Notes: generated by a model not told the origin, from the letters alone. A stretch of DNA of 64,000 bases from Yoonia vestfoldensis (GCF_002158905.1 NZ_CP021431.1:1612001-1676000), one strand, 5' to 3'. Counted from the stretch's first letter, positions 25,510 through 35,712 are shown. Program-made: numbers and translations.

Positions 25510-27602
25510 TGCGCTGGCTTGCCCTGATCTTGATGCTGCTGCTGCCGCGGCTGGCGGGCGCGCAGAATGTCGCCACGCTGGTCGCGGATGATGTGACGCT
25601 GACCGCCGATGACCAGCTGATCGCCAGCGGCAATGTCGTGGCGTTTTTCGAGGGCACCCAGCTGCGCGCCAGCCAGATCATCTATGACCGCGCCGCCGAC
25701 CAGCTGCAGATCACCGGCCCGATCATCGTGCAGGACCCGGCTGGCAATCTGGTCACCGCCGCCAGCGGCACGCTGGATCCACGGCTGGAAAACGGCATCC
25801 TGCTGGGCGCGCGCATCGTGCTGGACCAGCAATTGCAACTGGCCGCCAACCAGATCGACCAGCGCGACGGGCGGTATCTGCAACTTTATCGCAGCACGGC
25901 CTCATCCTGTCAGGTCTGCGGCAACCGCGCGCCCCTGTGGGAAATCCGCGCTGAAAAGGTGACGCATCACACGTTGGAACAGCAGCTTTATTTCGAGAAT
26001 GCGACCTTTCTGATCCGCGGATTGCCGCTGTTCTGGCTGCCCGCGATGCGGCTGCCCGATCCGACGCTGGACCGTGCCACGGGCTTTTTGATCCCGCGCC
26101 AGCGCAGCACCAGCCAATTGGGCACCGGGATCAAGCTGCCCTATTTCATCACGCTGGGTGATCATGCCGATATGACGCTATCGCCCTATGTCTCGGCGCA
26201 GACCCGGACGCTGGAACTGGAATTGCGCCGCGCCTTTGCCACCGGGTCGCTGTCGCTGCGCGGCGCGGTCAGTGACGACACGCTGCAAGATGACCTGCGA
26301 TCCTATCTGTTCGCCAATGGCAGCTTTGCCCTGCCCGCCAATTACCGTCTGGCCTTTAAGATCGAGACCGTGTCCGACAAGGCCTATCTGCTGGATTACG
26401 ATTATGACGACAAGGACCGGCTGGAAAGCGACCTGAGCCTGCTGCGCGTCACCAATACCACCCTGACAGAGGCACGGCTGAGCTATTTCCAGACCCTGCG
26501 CGAGGTGGAAACCAATGCCTCTCTGCCGCCGATCATCGGCGAGGCGCGCCACGAGGCCCGGATCCAGCCGGGCTTTGGCGGCACGCTGATCTATGCGACC
26601 AGCATTGATACCGCCTATCGCCCCGATCGCACCGATGGCAGCGCCGGGCGCGATGTTACCCGCGCGGGCGGGCGGGCCGAATGGCGGCGCGACTGGATCT
26701 TGCCGGGCGGGATCGTGGCCACGGCACAGACCGGCCTGCGCGGCGATCTTTACGGCGTGCGCGACGATAGCAGCTATCCGGACAGCGATCTGCGGCTGGT
26801 GCCCAGCGGCATGGCGACGCTGCGCTGGCCGCTGGCCCGGCAGGGGGCGGCCAATCACCTGATCGAGCCGACCCTGACGCTCAGCTGGGCCGATGTGCAT
26901 GGCGCAGCCCCCCCCAACGAGGACAGCGCCCGCAGCGAATTTGACCCCGCCAACCTGTTCGACCGCAGCCGCTTTACCGGGCAGGATGCGGTGGAAACCG
27001 GCACCCAGCTGGCCGCCGGGCTGACATGGACACGGGCCGGACCGGGGGGGGCTGCCTCTTCGCTGACATTCGGGCGGGTGTTTCGTGACAGCGCGCAGCC
27101 CGATTTCACGCCATCCTCCGGGCTGGACGGGACGGAATCGGATTGGCTGGTCTCGGGGCAATATACAACGCCGGGCGGCTTTGTGATCGAATGGCGCGGG
27201 CTTTTCGATGATGATATCGAAACCACCCGCACCGACGGGCGCGCACGCTGGAGCAATGAAAGGCTCAATCTTGGGGCGACCTATATCTGGCAGGGGCGCG
27301 ATGCGGCGGAAAACCGGTTAGACACGATTTCGGAATGGACGCTGGATGCGGGGTTCCAACTGACCGATACGCTGCGGATGGCGGCGGATGCCCGCTATAA
27401 CGTGGCCGCCGACCGGCCGGTGCAGGCGGGCTTGGGTTTCACCTGGCAAAACGAATGTGTGACCCTCGCGGTTTCCGCCTCGCGCCGGTACACGGCATCC
27501 AGTAGTGTTGATCCGACCACCACTTTTGGGCTAGTCGGATCATTGGCAGGGTTTTCCACCGGCCGGTCCGCCAAAGGCCCCGCCGCCCAATGCCGGCAAT
27601 GA
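25509..27602 (+). CDS. lptD: LptD, LPS-assembly outer-membrane protein
   Basis: The 697-residue protein has a signal peptide (about 1-18, MRWLALILMLLLPRLAGA). Next comes an OstA-like jellyroll (residues about 20-130, with VTLTADDQLIASGNVVAFFE), then a beta-barrel rich in aromatic and alternating residues. The segment SSCQVCGNRAPLWEIRAEKV (about residue 132) and the late NECVTLAVS provide cysteines positioned for the interdomain disulfides of LptD. It inserts LPS into the outer leaflet. It follows lptG without a gap and precedes surA, whose product helps fold it. Confidence 0.95.
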   Translation: MRWLALILMLLLPRLAGAQNVATLVADDVTLTADDQLIASGNVVAFFEGTQLRASQIIYDRAADQLQITGPIIVQDPAGNLVTAASGTLDPRLENGILLGARIVLDQQLQLAANQIDQRDGRYLQLYRSTASSCQVCGNRAPLWEIRAEKVTHHTLEQQLYFENATFLIRGLPLFWLPAMRLPDPTLDRATGFLIPRQRSTSQLGTGIKLPYFITLGDHADMTLSPYVSAQTRTLELELRRAFATGSLSLRGAVSDDTLQDDLRSYLFANGSFALPANYRLAFKIETVSDKAYLLDYDYDDKDRLESDLSLLRVTNTTLTEARLSYFQTLREVETNASLPPIIGEARHEARIQPGFGGTLIYATSIDTAYRPDRTDGSAGRDVTRAGGRAEWRRDWILPGGIVATAQTGLRGDLYGVRDDSSYPDSDLRLVPSGMATLRWPLARQGAANHLIEPTLTLSWADVHGAAPPNEDSARSEFDPANLFDRSRFTGQDAVETGTQLAAGLTWTRAGPGGAASSLTFGRVFRDSAQPDFTPSSGLDGTESDWLVSGQYTTPGGFVIEWRGLFDDDIETTRTDGRARWSNERLNLGATYIWQGRDAAENRLDTISEWTLDAGFQLTDTLRMAADARYNVAADRPVQAGLGFTWQNECVTLAVSASRRYTASSSVDPTTTFGLVGSLAGFSTGRSAKGPAAQCRQ

Positions 27603-27618
27603 CAAGAAAGAGAACCGC

Positions 27619-28836
27619 ATGCGTGTAATTTCGACTTGGACAGCCGTTCTGGCGCTGGCGCTGGGCCTTGGTCAACCGGCGGCGGCGCAAAACCAATTCG
27701 CCCCCGCGATCACCGTGAATGAACGCGTCATCACGCAATATGAGCTCAGCCAGCGGATCCGCCTGCTCGAAGTGTTCGGCACAAGGGGCGATATCGCGCA
27801 GGCCGCGCGTGACGCGCTGATCTCGGACCGGCTCAAGCAGCAGGAAATCGACCGCGTCGGCCTGCGCGTCCCGCCCGAGGCGATCACCGCGGCGCTGGAT
27901 GAATTCGCAGGCCGCGCCGATATGGATCTGGCGCAATTCAACGCGATGCTGGCCGAAAACGGCGTCGATGCCGCGACGCTGCGCGATTTTGTCAGCATCG
28001 GCGTGACATGGCGCGATTATGTCCGCGCAAGGTTCAACCGCGAAGTGACCGTCACCGATGCCGATATCGCCCGCGCACAGGGCCAGCTGGGCCGCGCGCG
28101 CAGCGAGATGGAGGTTTTGTTGAACGAGATCATCATCGCCGCCCCCCCCGAAATGGCCGAACGCGCCGCCCAAGCCGCAGAACAGATCGCCCAGATGCGC
28201 GATTTTGCCGATTTCGAGGCTGCCGCGCGTCAGGTATCCGCGCTGCCATCGCGCGATCAGGGCGGCCAGCTCGATTGGCTGCCGATCTCGAATTATCCGC
28301 CGCAATTGCAGGGGCTGATCCTTGATCTTGAAATCGGCGAGGTCACCGCCCCGATCATGATCCCCAACGGGATCGCCTTGTTCCAGATGCGTGGTCGGCG
28401 CGAAGCCGTGCAGCCTGCACCGCCGCCCGCCAGCATTGATTATGCCGCCTATTACATCGCCGGTGGCCGCAGTGACGCGGCACTGCGCATCGCGGATGAC
28501 GTGGCCAATCGCGTCGATACCTGCGACGATCTTTACGGGATCGCGCGCAACCAGCCCGCCGAGGTGCTGGACCGCCGCGCCCTGCCCCCCGCCGAAATCC
28601 CGCAGGATATCGCGCTGGAACTGGCCCGGCTTGATCCGCATGAAGTATCCACCAACCTGACACGCGACAATGGCCAGGTGCTGGTCTTCTTGATGCTGTG
28701 CCAGCGCGTGGCACCCGATCTGGCCGCCGCCGATCCCGAGACCCTGCGCAACCAGATCCGCGGACAGCGCCTGACCACGCTGGCCGATGCGCTGGTCGAG
28801 GATCTGCGCGCGCAGGCGGTGATCGTCACCCGATGA
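27619..28836 (+). CDS. surA: SurA-like periplasmic chaperone/peptidyl-prolyl isomerase
   Basis: The 405-residue protein has a signal peptide (about 1-24, cleaved near AAA-QN). Its N-terminal SurA domain contains ITVNERVITQYELSQRIRLL, and a parvulin-type domain runs about 165-260 with SRDQGGQLDWL and a hydrophobic IPNGIALFQMRG strand. It should escort outer-membrane proteins such as LptD to the Bam complex. It is 16 bp after lptD and overlaps pdxA by 4 bp. The C-terminal 130 residues, with two cysteines, are less conserved than the rest. Confidence 0.92.
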   Translation: MRVISTWTAVLALALGLGQPAAAQNQFAPAITVNERVITQYELSQRIRLLEVFGTRGDIAQAARDALISDRLKQQEIDRVGLRVPPEAITAALDEFAGRADMDLAQFNAMLAENGVDAATLRDFVSIGVTWRDYVRARFNREVTVTDADIARAQGQLGRARSEMEVLLNEIIIAAPPEMAERAAQAAEQIAQMRDFADFEAAARQVSALPSRDQGGQLDWLPISNYPPQLQGLILDLEIGEVTAPIMIPNGIALFQMRGRREAVQPAPPPASIDYAAYYIAGGRSDAALRIADDVANRVDTCDDLYGIARNQPAEVLDRRALPPAEIPQDIALELARLDPHEVSTNLTRDNGQVLVFLMLCQRVAPDLAAADPETLRNQIRGQRLTTLADALVEDLRAQAVIVTR

Positions 28837-29825
28837 AACCGATTGCTGTCAGCTGCGGCGAACCGGCCGGGATCGGGCCGGAAGTCGCGGCCAAGGCCTG
28901 GGCTGTCCTGCGCCATGATCTGCCGATGGTCTGGATCGGTGATCCCGCGCATCTGCCAAAAGGCACGCCTGTGCGCATCGTGGATGATCTGCGCGATATC
29001 ACGCCCGATGCCATGGCGGTGCTGGCGCGTGATTTCGGCAGCCCCGCGGTCGCAGGCCAGCCCGACCCCGCCCATGCCCAAGGCGTGATTGACGCGATTG
29101 CCACCGGCGTTGATCTGCTGCGCGACGGTCAGGCCAGCGCGCTTTGCACAGCGCCGATCCATAAGGCCGCGCTGATCGCGGGCGCGGATTTTGCCTATCC
29201 GGGCCATACCGAATATCTGGCCGCGCTGGCCGGAATGGACCGCGTGGTGATGATGCTGGCCTGCGAGGGCCTGCGCGTCGTGCCCGCCACGATCCATATC
29301 CCGCTGGCCGATGTGCCCGCCGCGCTGACAGCCGCGCTTTTGACCGATACGATCCTGATCACCCATGCCGCCCTGCGCCGCAATTTTGGCATCGCCGCAC
29401 CGCGTATCGCCGTGGCGGGGTTGAACCCGCATGCGGGCGAGGATGGCAAGATGGGTCTGCAAGAGGTCGAGATGATCACCCCCGTGCTCGAGGCTTTGCG
29501 CGCCGAAGGGTTGCAGATTTCCGGCCCCCATTCCGCCGATACGATGTTTCACGCCGCCGCCCGCGCGCGCTATGACGTGGCGATCTGCATGTATCACGAC
29601 CAGGCCCTGATCCCGATCAAGACCATTGATTTTGCAGGCGGCGTCAATGTCACGCTGGGCCTGCCGTTTATCCGGACCTCGCCCGATCATGGCACGGCTT
29701 TTGATATTGCGGGCCTTGGCGTGGCGGACCCTGCATCAATGATCGCGGCCTTGCGGCAAGCCGCGCGGATGGCGCAAAACTTTGAGGCCTCCGGCGGGGA
29801 TATTTGGGCTCGGAAGATGGCATGA
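28833..29825 (+). CDS. pdxA: 4-hydroxythreonine-4-phosphate dehydrogenase
   Basis: The 330-residue NAD-dependent enzyme is for pyridoxal phosphate synthesis. The start at 28833 gives [20 protein letters not shown]. Motifs seen are [10 protein letters not shown] near 107, GHTEYLA near 125, [13 protein letters not shown] near 200, [19 protein letters not shown] near 252 and [19 protein letters not shown]. These include the histidines that bind the divalent metal. The last 13 codons ([13 protein letters not shown]) are read from the dispersed repeat at 29781-29820, so the native tail appears to have been replaced. The TGA overlaps the rsmA ATG (ATGA). Confidence 0.96.
   Translation: MKPIAVSCGEPAGIGPEVAAKAWAVLRHDLPMVWIGDPAHLPKGTPVRIVDDLRDITPDAMAVLARDFGSPAVAGQPDPAHAQGVIDAIATGVDLLRDGQASALCTAPIHKAALIAGADFAYPGHTEYLAALAGMDRVVMMLACEGLRVVPATIHIPLADVPAALTAALLTDTILITHAALRRNFGIAAPRIAVAGLNPHAGEDGKMGLQEVEMITPVLEALRAEGLQISGPHSADTMFHAAARARYDVAICMYHDQALIPIKTIDFAGGVNVTLGLPFIRTSPDHGTAFDIAGLGVADPASMIAALRQAARMAQNFEASGGDIWARKMA
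29781..29820 (+). repeat. dispersed repeat spanning the pdxA end
   Basis: TTTGAGGCCTCCGGCGGGGA followed by TATTTGGGCTCGGAAGATGG is the fullest example of the repeat core. It is open in the pdxA frame and ends at the rsmA start codon. It therefore encodes the PdxA C-terminus and sits where the rsmA ribosome binding site belongs (CGGAAGATGGC before ATG). A TTG in it opens an artefactual MGSEDG extension of rsmA. Confidence 0.85.
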
Positions 29826-30667
29826 GCGGGATTGATGATCTGCCACCGCTGCGCGCGGTGATTGCGCGCCATGATCTGGCACCAAAGAAATCATTGGGGC
29901 AGAATTTTCTGCTGGATCTGAACCTGACCGCCCGGATTGCGCGGCTGGCGGGGGATCTGGCGGGGGCGGATGTGCTGGAAATCGGCCCCGGCCCCGGCGG
30001 CTTGACGCGCGGCTTACTGGCCTCGGGCGCGCGCCGCGTGCTGGCGATCGAGAAAGACCCCCGTTGCCTGCCGGCCCTGGCCGAGATTGCCGCCGCCTAT
30101 CCGGGCCGGTTGCAGGTGATCGAAGGCGATGCGCTGGCGGTTGATCCGCTGGAATATCTGCAAGCCCCGATCAAGGTGGCGGCCAATCTGCCCTATAATG
30201 TCGGCACTGAATTGCTGGTCCGCTGGCTGACGCCGCAGGTCTGGCCGCCGTTCTGGGACAGCCTGACCTTGATGTTCCAGCGCGAGGTGGCCGAACGGAT
30301 CGTGGCCCAGCCCGGTGGCAAGGCTTACGGGCGGCTGGCGCTGTTGGCGCAATGGCGCAGCGATGCCAAGATTGTCATGAACCTGCCGCCCGAGGTCTTT
30401 ACCCCGCCGCCCAAGGTGCATTCGGCGGTGGTCCATCTGACCGCCCTGCCCGCGCCGCGCTATGCGGCGGACCCTGCTGTCTTGAACATGGTGGTGGCCG
30501 CGGCCTTTAACCAGCGCCGCAAGATGCTGCGCTCGGCGCTGAAATCGATCAGCCCGGCGATCGAGGATCATTTGCGGGCGGTCGGCATCGCCCCCACAGA
30601 GCGCGCCGAACAGGTCGGGCTAGAGGCGTTTTGTGCGCTGGCGCGCAGCCTGAAAGCCGCGCGCTAG
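29822..30667 (+). CDS. rsmA: RsmA (KsgA), 16S rRNA dimethyladenosine transferase
   Basis: The 281-residue enzyme dimethylates the two adjacent adenines near the 3' end of 16S rRNA (A1518/A1519 in E. coli numbering). SAM-binding [14 protein letters not shown] lies near residue 53, and the catalytic [11 protein letters not shown] near 117 holds the N-L-P-Y motif. [11 protein letters not shown] at about 22 is the family's N-terminal signature. The ATG at 29822 is preferred; the TTG at 29804 would add repeat-encoded residues. It ends the lptF-lptG-lptD-surA-pdxA-rsmA operon, tail to tail with DUF4167. Confidence 0.96.
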   Translation: MSGIDDLPPLRAVIARHDLAPKKSLGQNFLLDLNLTARIARLAGDLAGADVLEIGPGPGGLTRGLLASGARRVLAIEKDPRCLPALAEIAAAYPGRLQVIEGDALAVDPLEYLQAPIKVAANLPYNVGTELLVRWLTPQVWPPFWDSLTLMFQREVAERIVAQPGGKAYGRLALLAQWRSDAKIVMNLPPEVFTPPPKVHSAVVHLTALPAPRYAADPAVLNMVVAAAFNQRRKMLRSALKSISPAIEDHLRAVGIAPTERAEQVGLEAFCALARSLKAAR

Positions 30668-30670
30668 GGT

Positions 30671-31243
30671 CTATTCGGCGGCTTCGGGCGAGCTGTCGCG
30701 CGGATCGGGGCGCGGTTTACGCGGGGCACGGGGTTTGCGCGCGCGCTGCTGGGGTTTTTCCTCGGGGGTTTCGACCAGGCCGGTATCGCTGTTTTGTGGC
30801 CCCGTGTCATCGGCCGACCGTGGATCGGGGCGTGGATCGGGGCGGGGATCAGGGCGGGGATCGGGCCGCTGCTCGGCACTGGGCTGGTCGCTGCCCGCCT
30901 GATCCTGCGCCTGCATCCGGTCATTGCGTTCCTTGTCGCGTTCGGCCTGCCGTTCGCGGTTCTGCGCTTCGAGTTCTTCGCGGCGCTGATCGACCTCGCG
31001 CTGGGCTTCGGCCAGCAGGCGGGTGTAATGTTCGGCATGCTGGGCAAAGTTTTCCGCATTCACCCGGTCGCCGGACAGCTGCGCGTCGCGGTGCAGCTGG
31101 TTGTATTTTTCAATGATCTGCTGGGGCGTGCCGCGCACTTTGCCATCCGGACCGGAGCTTTCGAAAACCCGGTTGATGATATTGCCGCCCGAAGGACGAG
31201 GCGTGCGGTTCTTGTTCCGCGACCGTGACTTGGATGATCTCAT
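30671..31243 (-). CDS. DUF4167 protein with low-complexity tail
   Basis: The 190-residue protein begins MRSSKSRSRNKNRTPRP, the N-terminus of the alphaproteobacterial DUF4167 family; the longer upstream frame is rejected. Residues about 15-80 form the conserved part (NIINRVFESSGPDGKVRGTP then QQIIEKYNQLHRDAQ), and a glutamate/arginine-rich helix runs 70-110. The rest is disordered, with four R-P-D-P repeats (about residues 127-143). Charge and disorder suggest RNA or ribosome binding, but no function is established. It follows prfA and prmC with a 212-bp gap, probably with its own promoter. Confidence 0.85.
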   Translation of the reverse strand: MRSSKSRSRNKNRTPRPSGGNIINRVFESSGPDGKVRGTPQQIIEKYNQLHRDAQLSGDRVNAENFAQHAEHYTRLLAEAQREVDQRREELEAQNRERQAERDKERNDRMQAQDQAGSDQPSAEQRPDPRPDPRPDPRPDPRSADDTGPQNSDTGLVETPEEKPQQRARKPRAPRKPRPDPRDSSPEAAE

Positions 31244-31455
31244 TGATATGCTTTCGAGCCTTTGGCTGACCTTGCGCTGGCGCTGTATCGCGCAGCGGCG
31301 CGTCTTTGATGTGGTGGCCTTGGAATGTTTTGGCAACTGATCGGAGAGAGATGAAAACTCTCGTACCCATCCGATATATCGCAATAAGCATGGCACGGCG
31401 GGCATGACAAGTCAAAATTGCCCCCGCCTGCCAGATTAGCGGGCCAGCGCCGCGA

Positions 31456-32289
31456 TCAGGACGCAGCTGCACCCCATTGCCCCGCGATCCCGCGGTCGCG
31501 CCCGTCCAGATCGGGGATCACGCGCAGATCACGCAGCCCGGCCGCCGTGAAAATGGCGCTGACCGCCGCCGCCTGTGTCGCGCCGATTTCCACGATCAAT
31601 CGCCCCCCCGGCACCAGATGTGCCGCCGCGCCCGCCGCGATGATCCGGTAGCACGACAGCCCGTCGGCAGCGTCGGTCAGGGCCAGATGCGGCTCGAACA
31701 GCCGCACTTCGGGTTGCAGGGCGGCCATTTCATCCGCCGCGATATAGGGCGGGTTGGCGATGATCAGATCGAATCTGCCGCTGACGGCGGCGAACCAATC
31801 CGAGCGGGCCAATGTCGCGCGCGCGTCAAGCCCAAGGGCGCGCCGGTTGCGCGCCGCCACGCCAAGCGCTGCCGCAGAGATATCAACGCCCAGCCCTGTC
31901 GCCTGCGGCCGCGCGGCCAGCAGCGACAACAGGATGCAGCCCGATCCGGTGCCAAGATCAAGCACAGAGGCAAAAGGCCATTCCAGCGCCGCCGCCACGA
32001 TGGATTCGGTATCAGGGCGCGGGTCCAGCACATCGGGCGTCACGATGAACCGGTGGTCATAAAAATCGCGGTAGCCCAGCAGATGCGACAGCGGCGCGCG
32101 CGCGGCCCGGCGCGTCACCAGCGCGGCAAAGCCTGCCCTGTCGCCCGTGACATGCGCCCAGATCAGCCGCGCCTCGTGGCCGGGGTCCGCGACCCCGGCT
32201 GCCGCCAGCGCGGCGCGGCCTTGATCAAGGACCGCCTGATCTGCCGCCGTCATGTCCCAGAACCGCCCGCCTGCAAAAAAGCCGCTCAC
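31456..32289 (-). CDS. prmC: PrmC, release-factor glutamine methyltransferase
   Basis: The 277-residue protein methylates the glutamine of the GGQ motif in class I release factors. SAM-binding [16 protein letters not shown] is near residue 109, the catalytic [12 protein letters not shown] (NPPY) near 176, and an N-terminal helical domain contains [12 protein letters not shown] with D-P-R-P-D-T-E after it. It overlaps the prfA stop by 4 bp, the common prfA-prmC pair that joins enzyme and substrate. Confidence 0.95.
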   Translation of the reverse strand: MSGFFAGGRFWDMTAADQAVLDQGRAALAAAGVADPGHEARLIWAHVTGDRAGFAALVTRRAARAPLSHLLGYRDFYDHRFIVTPDVLDPRPDTESIVAAALEWPFASVLDLGTGSGCILLSLLAARPQATGLGVDISAAALGVAARNRRALGLDARATLARSDWFAAVSGRFDLIIANPPYIAADEMAALQPEVRLFEPHLALTDAADGLSCYRIIAAGAAAHLVPGGRLIVEIGATQAAAVSAIFTAAGLRDLRVIPDLDGRDRGIAGQWGAAAS

Positions 32290-33341
32290 GCGCCCATCTC
32301 GGCCAGCAGGGCGGCCTGGGCCTCGGCCTGCAGCGCGTCGATGATCGCATCCAGATCGCCCGCCATCACCTGCCCCAAAGCATAAAGCGTCAGGTTGATC
32401 CGGTGATCGGTCAGCCGGCCTTGGGGGAAATTATAGGTACGGATCCGTTCGGATCTGTCGCCCGAGCCCACCTGCGCCTTGCGATCGGCGGATCGTTCGC
32501 CGTCAATGCGCTGGCGTTCCAGATCAAAGAGCCGCGTTTTCAAGACCTGCATCGCGATCTCGCGGTTGCGGTGCTGCGATTTCTCGGCGCTGACCACGAT
32601 CAACCCGGTGGGGATATGCAGGATGCGCACGGCGGAATCGGTGGTATTGACATGCTGGCCGCCCGATCCGCTGGCGCGCATCGTATCAATGCGCAGATCA
32701 CCCGGGTTGATCTGGATATCGACATCCTGCGCCTCTGGCAGCACGGCGACGGTGGCGGCCGATGTATGGATACGCCCGCCGCTTTCGGTTTCGGGCACGC
32801 GCTGGACCCGGTGCACGCCGCTTTCATATTTCAGCCGCGCAAAGACACCTTCGCCCGCCACCCGTGCGACGACCTCTTTGATGCCGCCCAGCTCGGTCAG
32901 GCTTTGTTCGAGGATCTCAAAGCGCCAGCCCTGATTTTCGGCATAGCGTTGATACATCCGCAGCAGATCGCCCGCGAATAAAGACGCCTCATCCCCCCCC
33001 GTGCCGGGCCGGATTTCCAGCAAGGCAGGGCGCGCATCGGCGGCATCTTTGGGCAAAAGCGCCAATTGCACGGCATGTTCCGACGCGGCCAGCGCGGCCT
33101 TCAGCTCTGGCAATTCCTCTTCGGCCAGCGCGCGCATCTCGGGGTCTTGCACCAGGGCCTGGGTATCGGCGATCTGTGCCAATAGGTCTTTATAGGCGGT
33201 GACAGTCTCGACCACGGGGCGCAATTCGGCATATTCGCGCCCCAGGGCTGCGATATCGCCACCATGGGCGGCATCGGACATCTTGGCCTCCAGAAACCGG
33301 AAACGGTCGATGATCTGTTCGATTTTATCAGCGGCTATCAT
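32286..33341 (-). CDS. prfA: peptide chain release factor 1
   Basis: The 351-residue RF1 ends translation at UAA and UAG. The catalytic GGQ is at 227-229 ([15 protein letters not shown]), the stop-codon reading P-x-T tripeptide is PET at 183-185 in [14 protein letters not shown], and the RF family [20 protein letters not shown] is at 111-130. The N-terminal helical domain is complete. The start is taken at ATG 33341. It heads the prfA-prmC(-DUF4167) unit. Confidence 0.97.
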   Translation of the reverse strand: MIAADKIEQIIDRFRFLEAKMSDAAHGGDIAALGREYAELRPVVETVTAYKDLLAQIADTQALVQDPEMRALAEEELPELKAALAASEHAVQLALLPKDAADARPALLEIRPGTGGDEASLFAGDLLRMYQRYAENQGWRFEILEQSLTELGGIKEVVARVAGEGVFARLKYESGVHRVQRVPETESGGRIHTSAATVAVLPEAQDVDIQINPGDLRIDTMRASGSGGQHVNTTDSAVRILHIPTGLIVVSAEKSQHRNREIAMQVLKTRLFDLERQRIDGERSADRKAQVGSGDRSERIRTYNFPQGRLTDHRINLTLYALGQVMAGDLDAIIDALQAEAQAALLAEMGA

Positions 33342-33359
33342 GACGCCCCGATTGGCCGA

Positions 33360-33806
33360 TCAGGGGGGCGCGGTCAAGGGGCCAAGCTGGTCCAGCCAAT
33401 CCAGCACCCGCGCCCGGTTGACCCCCATATCCGACTGGCCAAAGCGTAAACGGGCATGGATCACCAGCAGATCGCCCTGCACGGCAATGGTCGTATGATC
33501 GGGAAAGCCCCAGATCAATGACCGCGTCTGATAGGTCACCATCCGTTCCGCGATGCTGCCCGCAATGGGGCGGGTGCGCGGCGTGGCGCGCGCGATAGCG
33601 TCCAGCCGGGTCAAAACCTCTTCTTGTGCGGCGGTGATCTGGCGCACGGCCTTGAACCCGCCGGGTTCCTGCACATCCCCCGCTGTCGTCACCGGATCGA
33701 GCTGGTGCCAGCGCGCAACATCGGTCGGGGCAAGGCGGACATAGGTCATGGCACCGATCACCAGCGCCAGCACAAGGACAATCACCCGGATCATGATCTC
33801 GATCAT
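33360..33806 (-). CDS. DUF1499 family protein
   Basis: The 148-residue protein has an N-terminal hydrophobic segment (about 5-23) acting as signal peptide or anchor, followed by a DUF1499 domain. That domain contains TRPIAGSIAERMVTYQTRS near residue 80 and a VQGDLLVIHARLRFGQSDMG segment. Family function is unknown. It overlaps the upstream ureohydrolase gene by 4 bp, so it probably shares its transcript. Confidence 0.8.
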   Translation of the reverse strand: MIEIMIRVIVLVLALVIGAMTYVRLAPTDVARWHQLDPVTTAGDVQEPGGFKAVRQITAAQEEVLTRLDAIARATPRTRPIAGSIAERMVTYQTRSLIWGFPDHTTIAVQGDLLVIHARLRFGQSDMGVNRARVLDWLDQLGPLTAPP

Positions 33807-34744
33807 CGGTAAGGCACCCCCGGCAGGATAGACAGCATCTCGAACATCAGGTTCGCCCCGGTCAGCGCGGTATTGCCCGACGGATCATAGGGCGGCGACA
33901 CTTCGACCAGATCGCAGCCCACGATATTCAGCCCGCGCAAGCCCCGGATCAGCTCCATCGCCTGGGCCGTGGTCAGCCCGCCGATTTCGGGCGTGCCGGT
34001 GCCGGGCGCATAGGCGGGGTCCAGAGAATCGATATCATAGCTGATGTAACAAGGCTGATCACCGATCTTTGCCTTGATCGCAGCGGCCAGCGGGGTCAGC
34101 GATTTATGCCACAATTCTGGGGCCAGATATTGGTTGAACCCCCAGCCTGCGGCTTCGGTGAAATCATCCGCCGTGTAACCGGTGCCGCGCAGCCCGATCT
34201 GGAACACTTTATCGGCGGTGATCAGCCCTTCCTCATAGGCGCGGCGAAAGACGGTGCCATGGGTCTCGCGCTCGCCGAACATCTCGTCATTGACATCGGC
34301 ATGGGCATCGACATGGACCAGCGCCACAGGGCCATGTTTGGCCGCGATCGCCCGCAGCACCGGCAGGGTCAGTGTATGATCGCCGCCCAGGGTCATCGGG
34401 ATAAAATCATGCTTGAGGTGTGCTGCGTAAGTCTCTGTAATGATGCGGATCGTGTCACTGAGATTGAAAGTATTGATCGCCACATCGCCCAGATCGGCGC
34501 ATTGCAAAGCATCAAAAGGCGCGGCCCCCGTCTGGATATTATAAGGCCGGATCATCGCGGATTGTTCGCGCAGCTGTTTCGGGCCCATCCGCGTGCCGGA
34601 CCGCCAACTGGTGCCGATATCCATCGGGATACCGATGAACCCGACATCCAGCCCCGCCGCAGACTCCAGCTGCGGCAGGCGCATGAAACTCTGCGGCCCC
34701 GAAAACCGGGCCAGATCATTGCCGCTGATCGGTTGATTTTTCAT
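33803..34744 (-). CDS. agmatinase/ureohydrolase-family protein (SpeB-like)
   Basis: The 313-residue protein is of the arginase/agmatinase family, which uses a di-manganese centre to hydrolyse a guanidino or ureido bond. The metal ligands are in LGGDHTLTLP, HVDAHADVND and YDIDSLDPAYAPGTG. E. coli SpeB is 306 residues. A second family member lies directly upstream (4-bp overlap). The two differ strongly in the N-terminal and substrate-contacting loops, so they probably act on different substrates (agmatine, guanidinobutyrate or guanidinopropionate), or form a heteromeric enzyme. Which is which cannot be told here. Confidence 0.88.
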   Translation of the reverse strand: MKNQPISGNDLARFSGPQSFMRLPQLESAAGLDVGFIGIPMDIGTSWRSGTRMGPKQLREQSAMIRPYNIQTGAAPFDALQCADLGDVAINTFNLSDTIRIITETYAAHLKHDFIPMTLGGDHTLTLPVLRAIAAKHGPVALVHVDAHADVNDEMFGERETHGTVFRRAYEEGLITADKVFQIGLRGTGYTADDFTEAAGWGFNQYLAPELWHKSLTPLAAAIKAKIGDQPCYISYDIDSLDPAYAPGTGTPEIGGLTTAQAMELIRGLRGLNIVGCDLVEVSPPYDPSGNTALTGANLMFEMLSILPGVPYR

Positions 34745-35712
34745 CCCTTTTTCCTTTTATTCCAAAGCGCCAGACAGCAAAGCTCCATCGCGACATGGGC
34801 ACCGGCAATGGCGGTGGCGCCGGTGGTATCATAGGGCGGCGAGACTTCGACAATATCGCCGCCCACCATATTGATCCCCGCCAGATCGCGCAGCAGCGCC
34901 GCCGCCTGCCAACTGGCCAGCCCGCCCCAGACCGGCGTGCCGGTGCCCGGCGCAAAGGCCGGGTCCAGCGCATCGATGTCAAAGGTCACATAGGTCGGAT
35001 GATCACCGACGATCCCGCGCATTTCGGCCACGACATCGGCGACACCGCGCGCGTGGCAGGATCGCGCATCAATATACCGCATCCCCAGATAATCGTCGCA
35101 TTGCGTGCGAATGCCGATCTGCACCGATCGCGCAGGATCGACCAGCCCCAGCTTGACCGCCTTATACATGAAAGTGCCGTGATCAATCCGCGCCATATCC
35201 TCATCAGGCCAAAGATCGGAATGCGCATCAAACTGAATGACCGACAAAGGCCCGTATTTCGCCGCATAGGCGCGCAGGATCGGCAAAGTGATGAAATGAT
35301 CACCGCCCAAAGTGATACTCGCCGCCCCTGCGGCCAGGATCCGCGCGATATGCGCCTCGACCAGCGCCGGCACGCCTGCCACCGATGCATAATCAAAAGC
35401 CATATCGCCATAATCGACGATGGAAAATTCCGACAAAGGGTCAAACCCGTCCCAGCCATAAGGCGGATCATAGGGCTGCAGGCAAGATGCCTCGCGGATC
35501 GCACGCGGCCCGAACCGCGCGCCGGGCCGATGCGTCACCGCCTGATCGAACGGAATGCCCGTGACCGCCAGATCGACGCCGCTCAGCTCCTTGCTATAAG
35601 CGCGGCGCAGAAAGGACACCGCGCCGCCAAAGGCATTCTCGAAGGCCAGCCCGCGCCTGTCTTGCCGTGTAAAGGCCAGATCGACCTGCGCTTTCGCATC
35701 TTCCAACGCCAT
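34741..35712 (-). CDS. speB: agmatinase-family ureohydrolase
   Basis: The 323-residue protein has the three manganese-binding motifs LGGDHFITLP, QFDAHSDLWPDE and FDIDALDPAFAPGTGTPV, and the G-I-P-F-D motif early (TGIPFDQAVTHRPGARFGP). This architecture matches agmatinase, which makes putrescine and urea. The gene symbol is my best guess. It heads a three-gene unit with the second ureohydrolase and DUF1499. A dispersed repeat lies just upstream on the 5' side (35719-35760). Confidence 0.82.
   Translation of the reverse strand: MALEDAKAQVDLAFTRQDRRGLAFENAFGGAVSFLRRAYSKELSGVDLAVTGIPFDQAVTHRPGARFGPRAIREASCLQPYDPPYGWDGFDPLSEFSIVDYGDMAFDYASVAGVPALVEAHIARILAAGAASITLGGDHFITLPILRAYAAKYGPLSVIQFDAHSDLWPDEDMARIDHGTFMYKAVKLGLVDPARSVQIGIRTQCDDYLGMRYIDARSCHARGVADVVAEMRGIVGDHPTYVTFDIDALDPAFAPGTGTPVWGGLASWQAAALLRDLAGINMVGGDIVEVSPPYDTTGATAIAGAHVAMELCCLALWNKRKKG

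Noticed and set aside
29804..29821. TTG start adding MGSEDG to RsmA
   Set aside because: These codons are the dispersed repeat; similar false extensions occur at the desulfurase and SDR genes, while the ATG at 29822 overlaps the pdxA stop normally.
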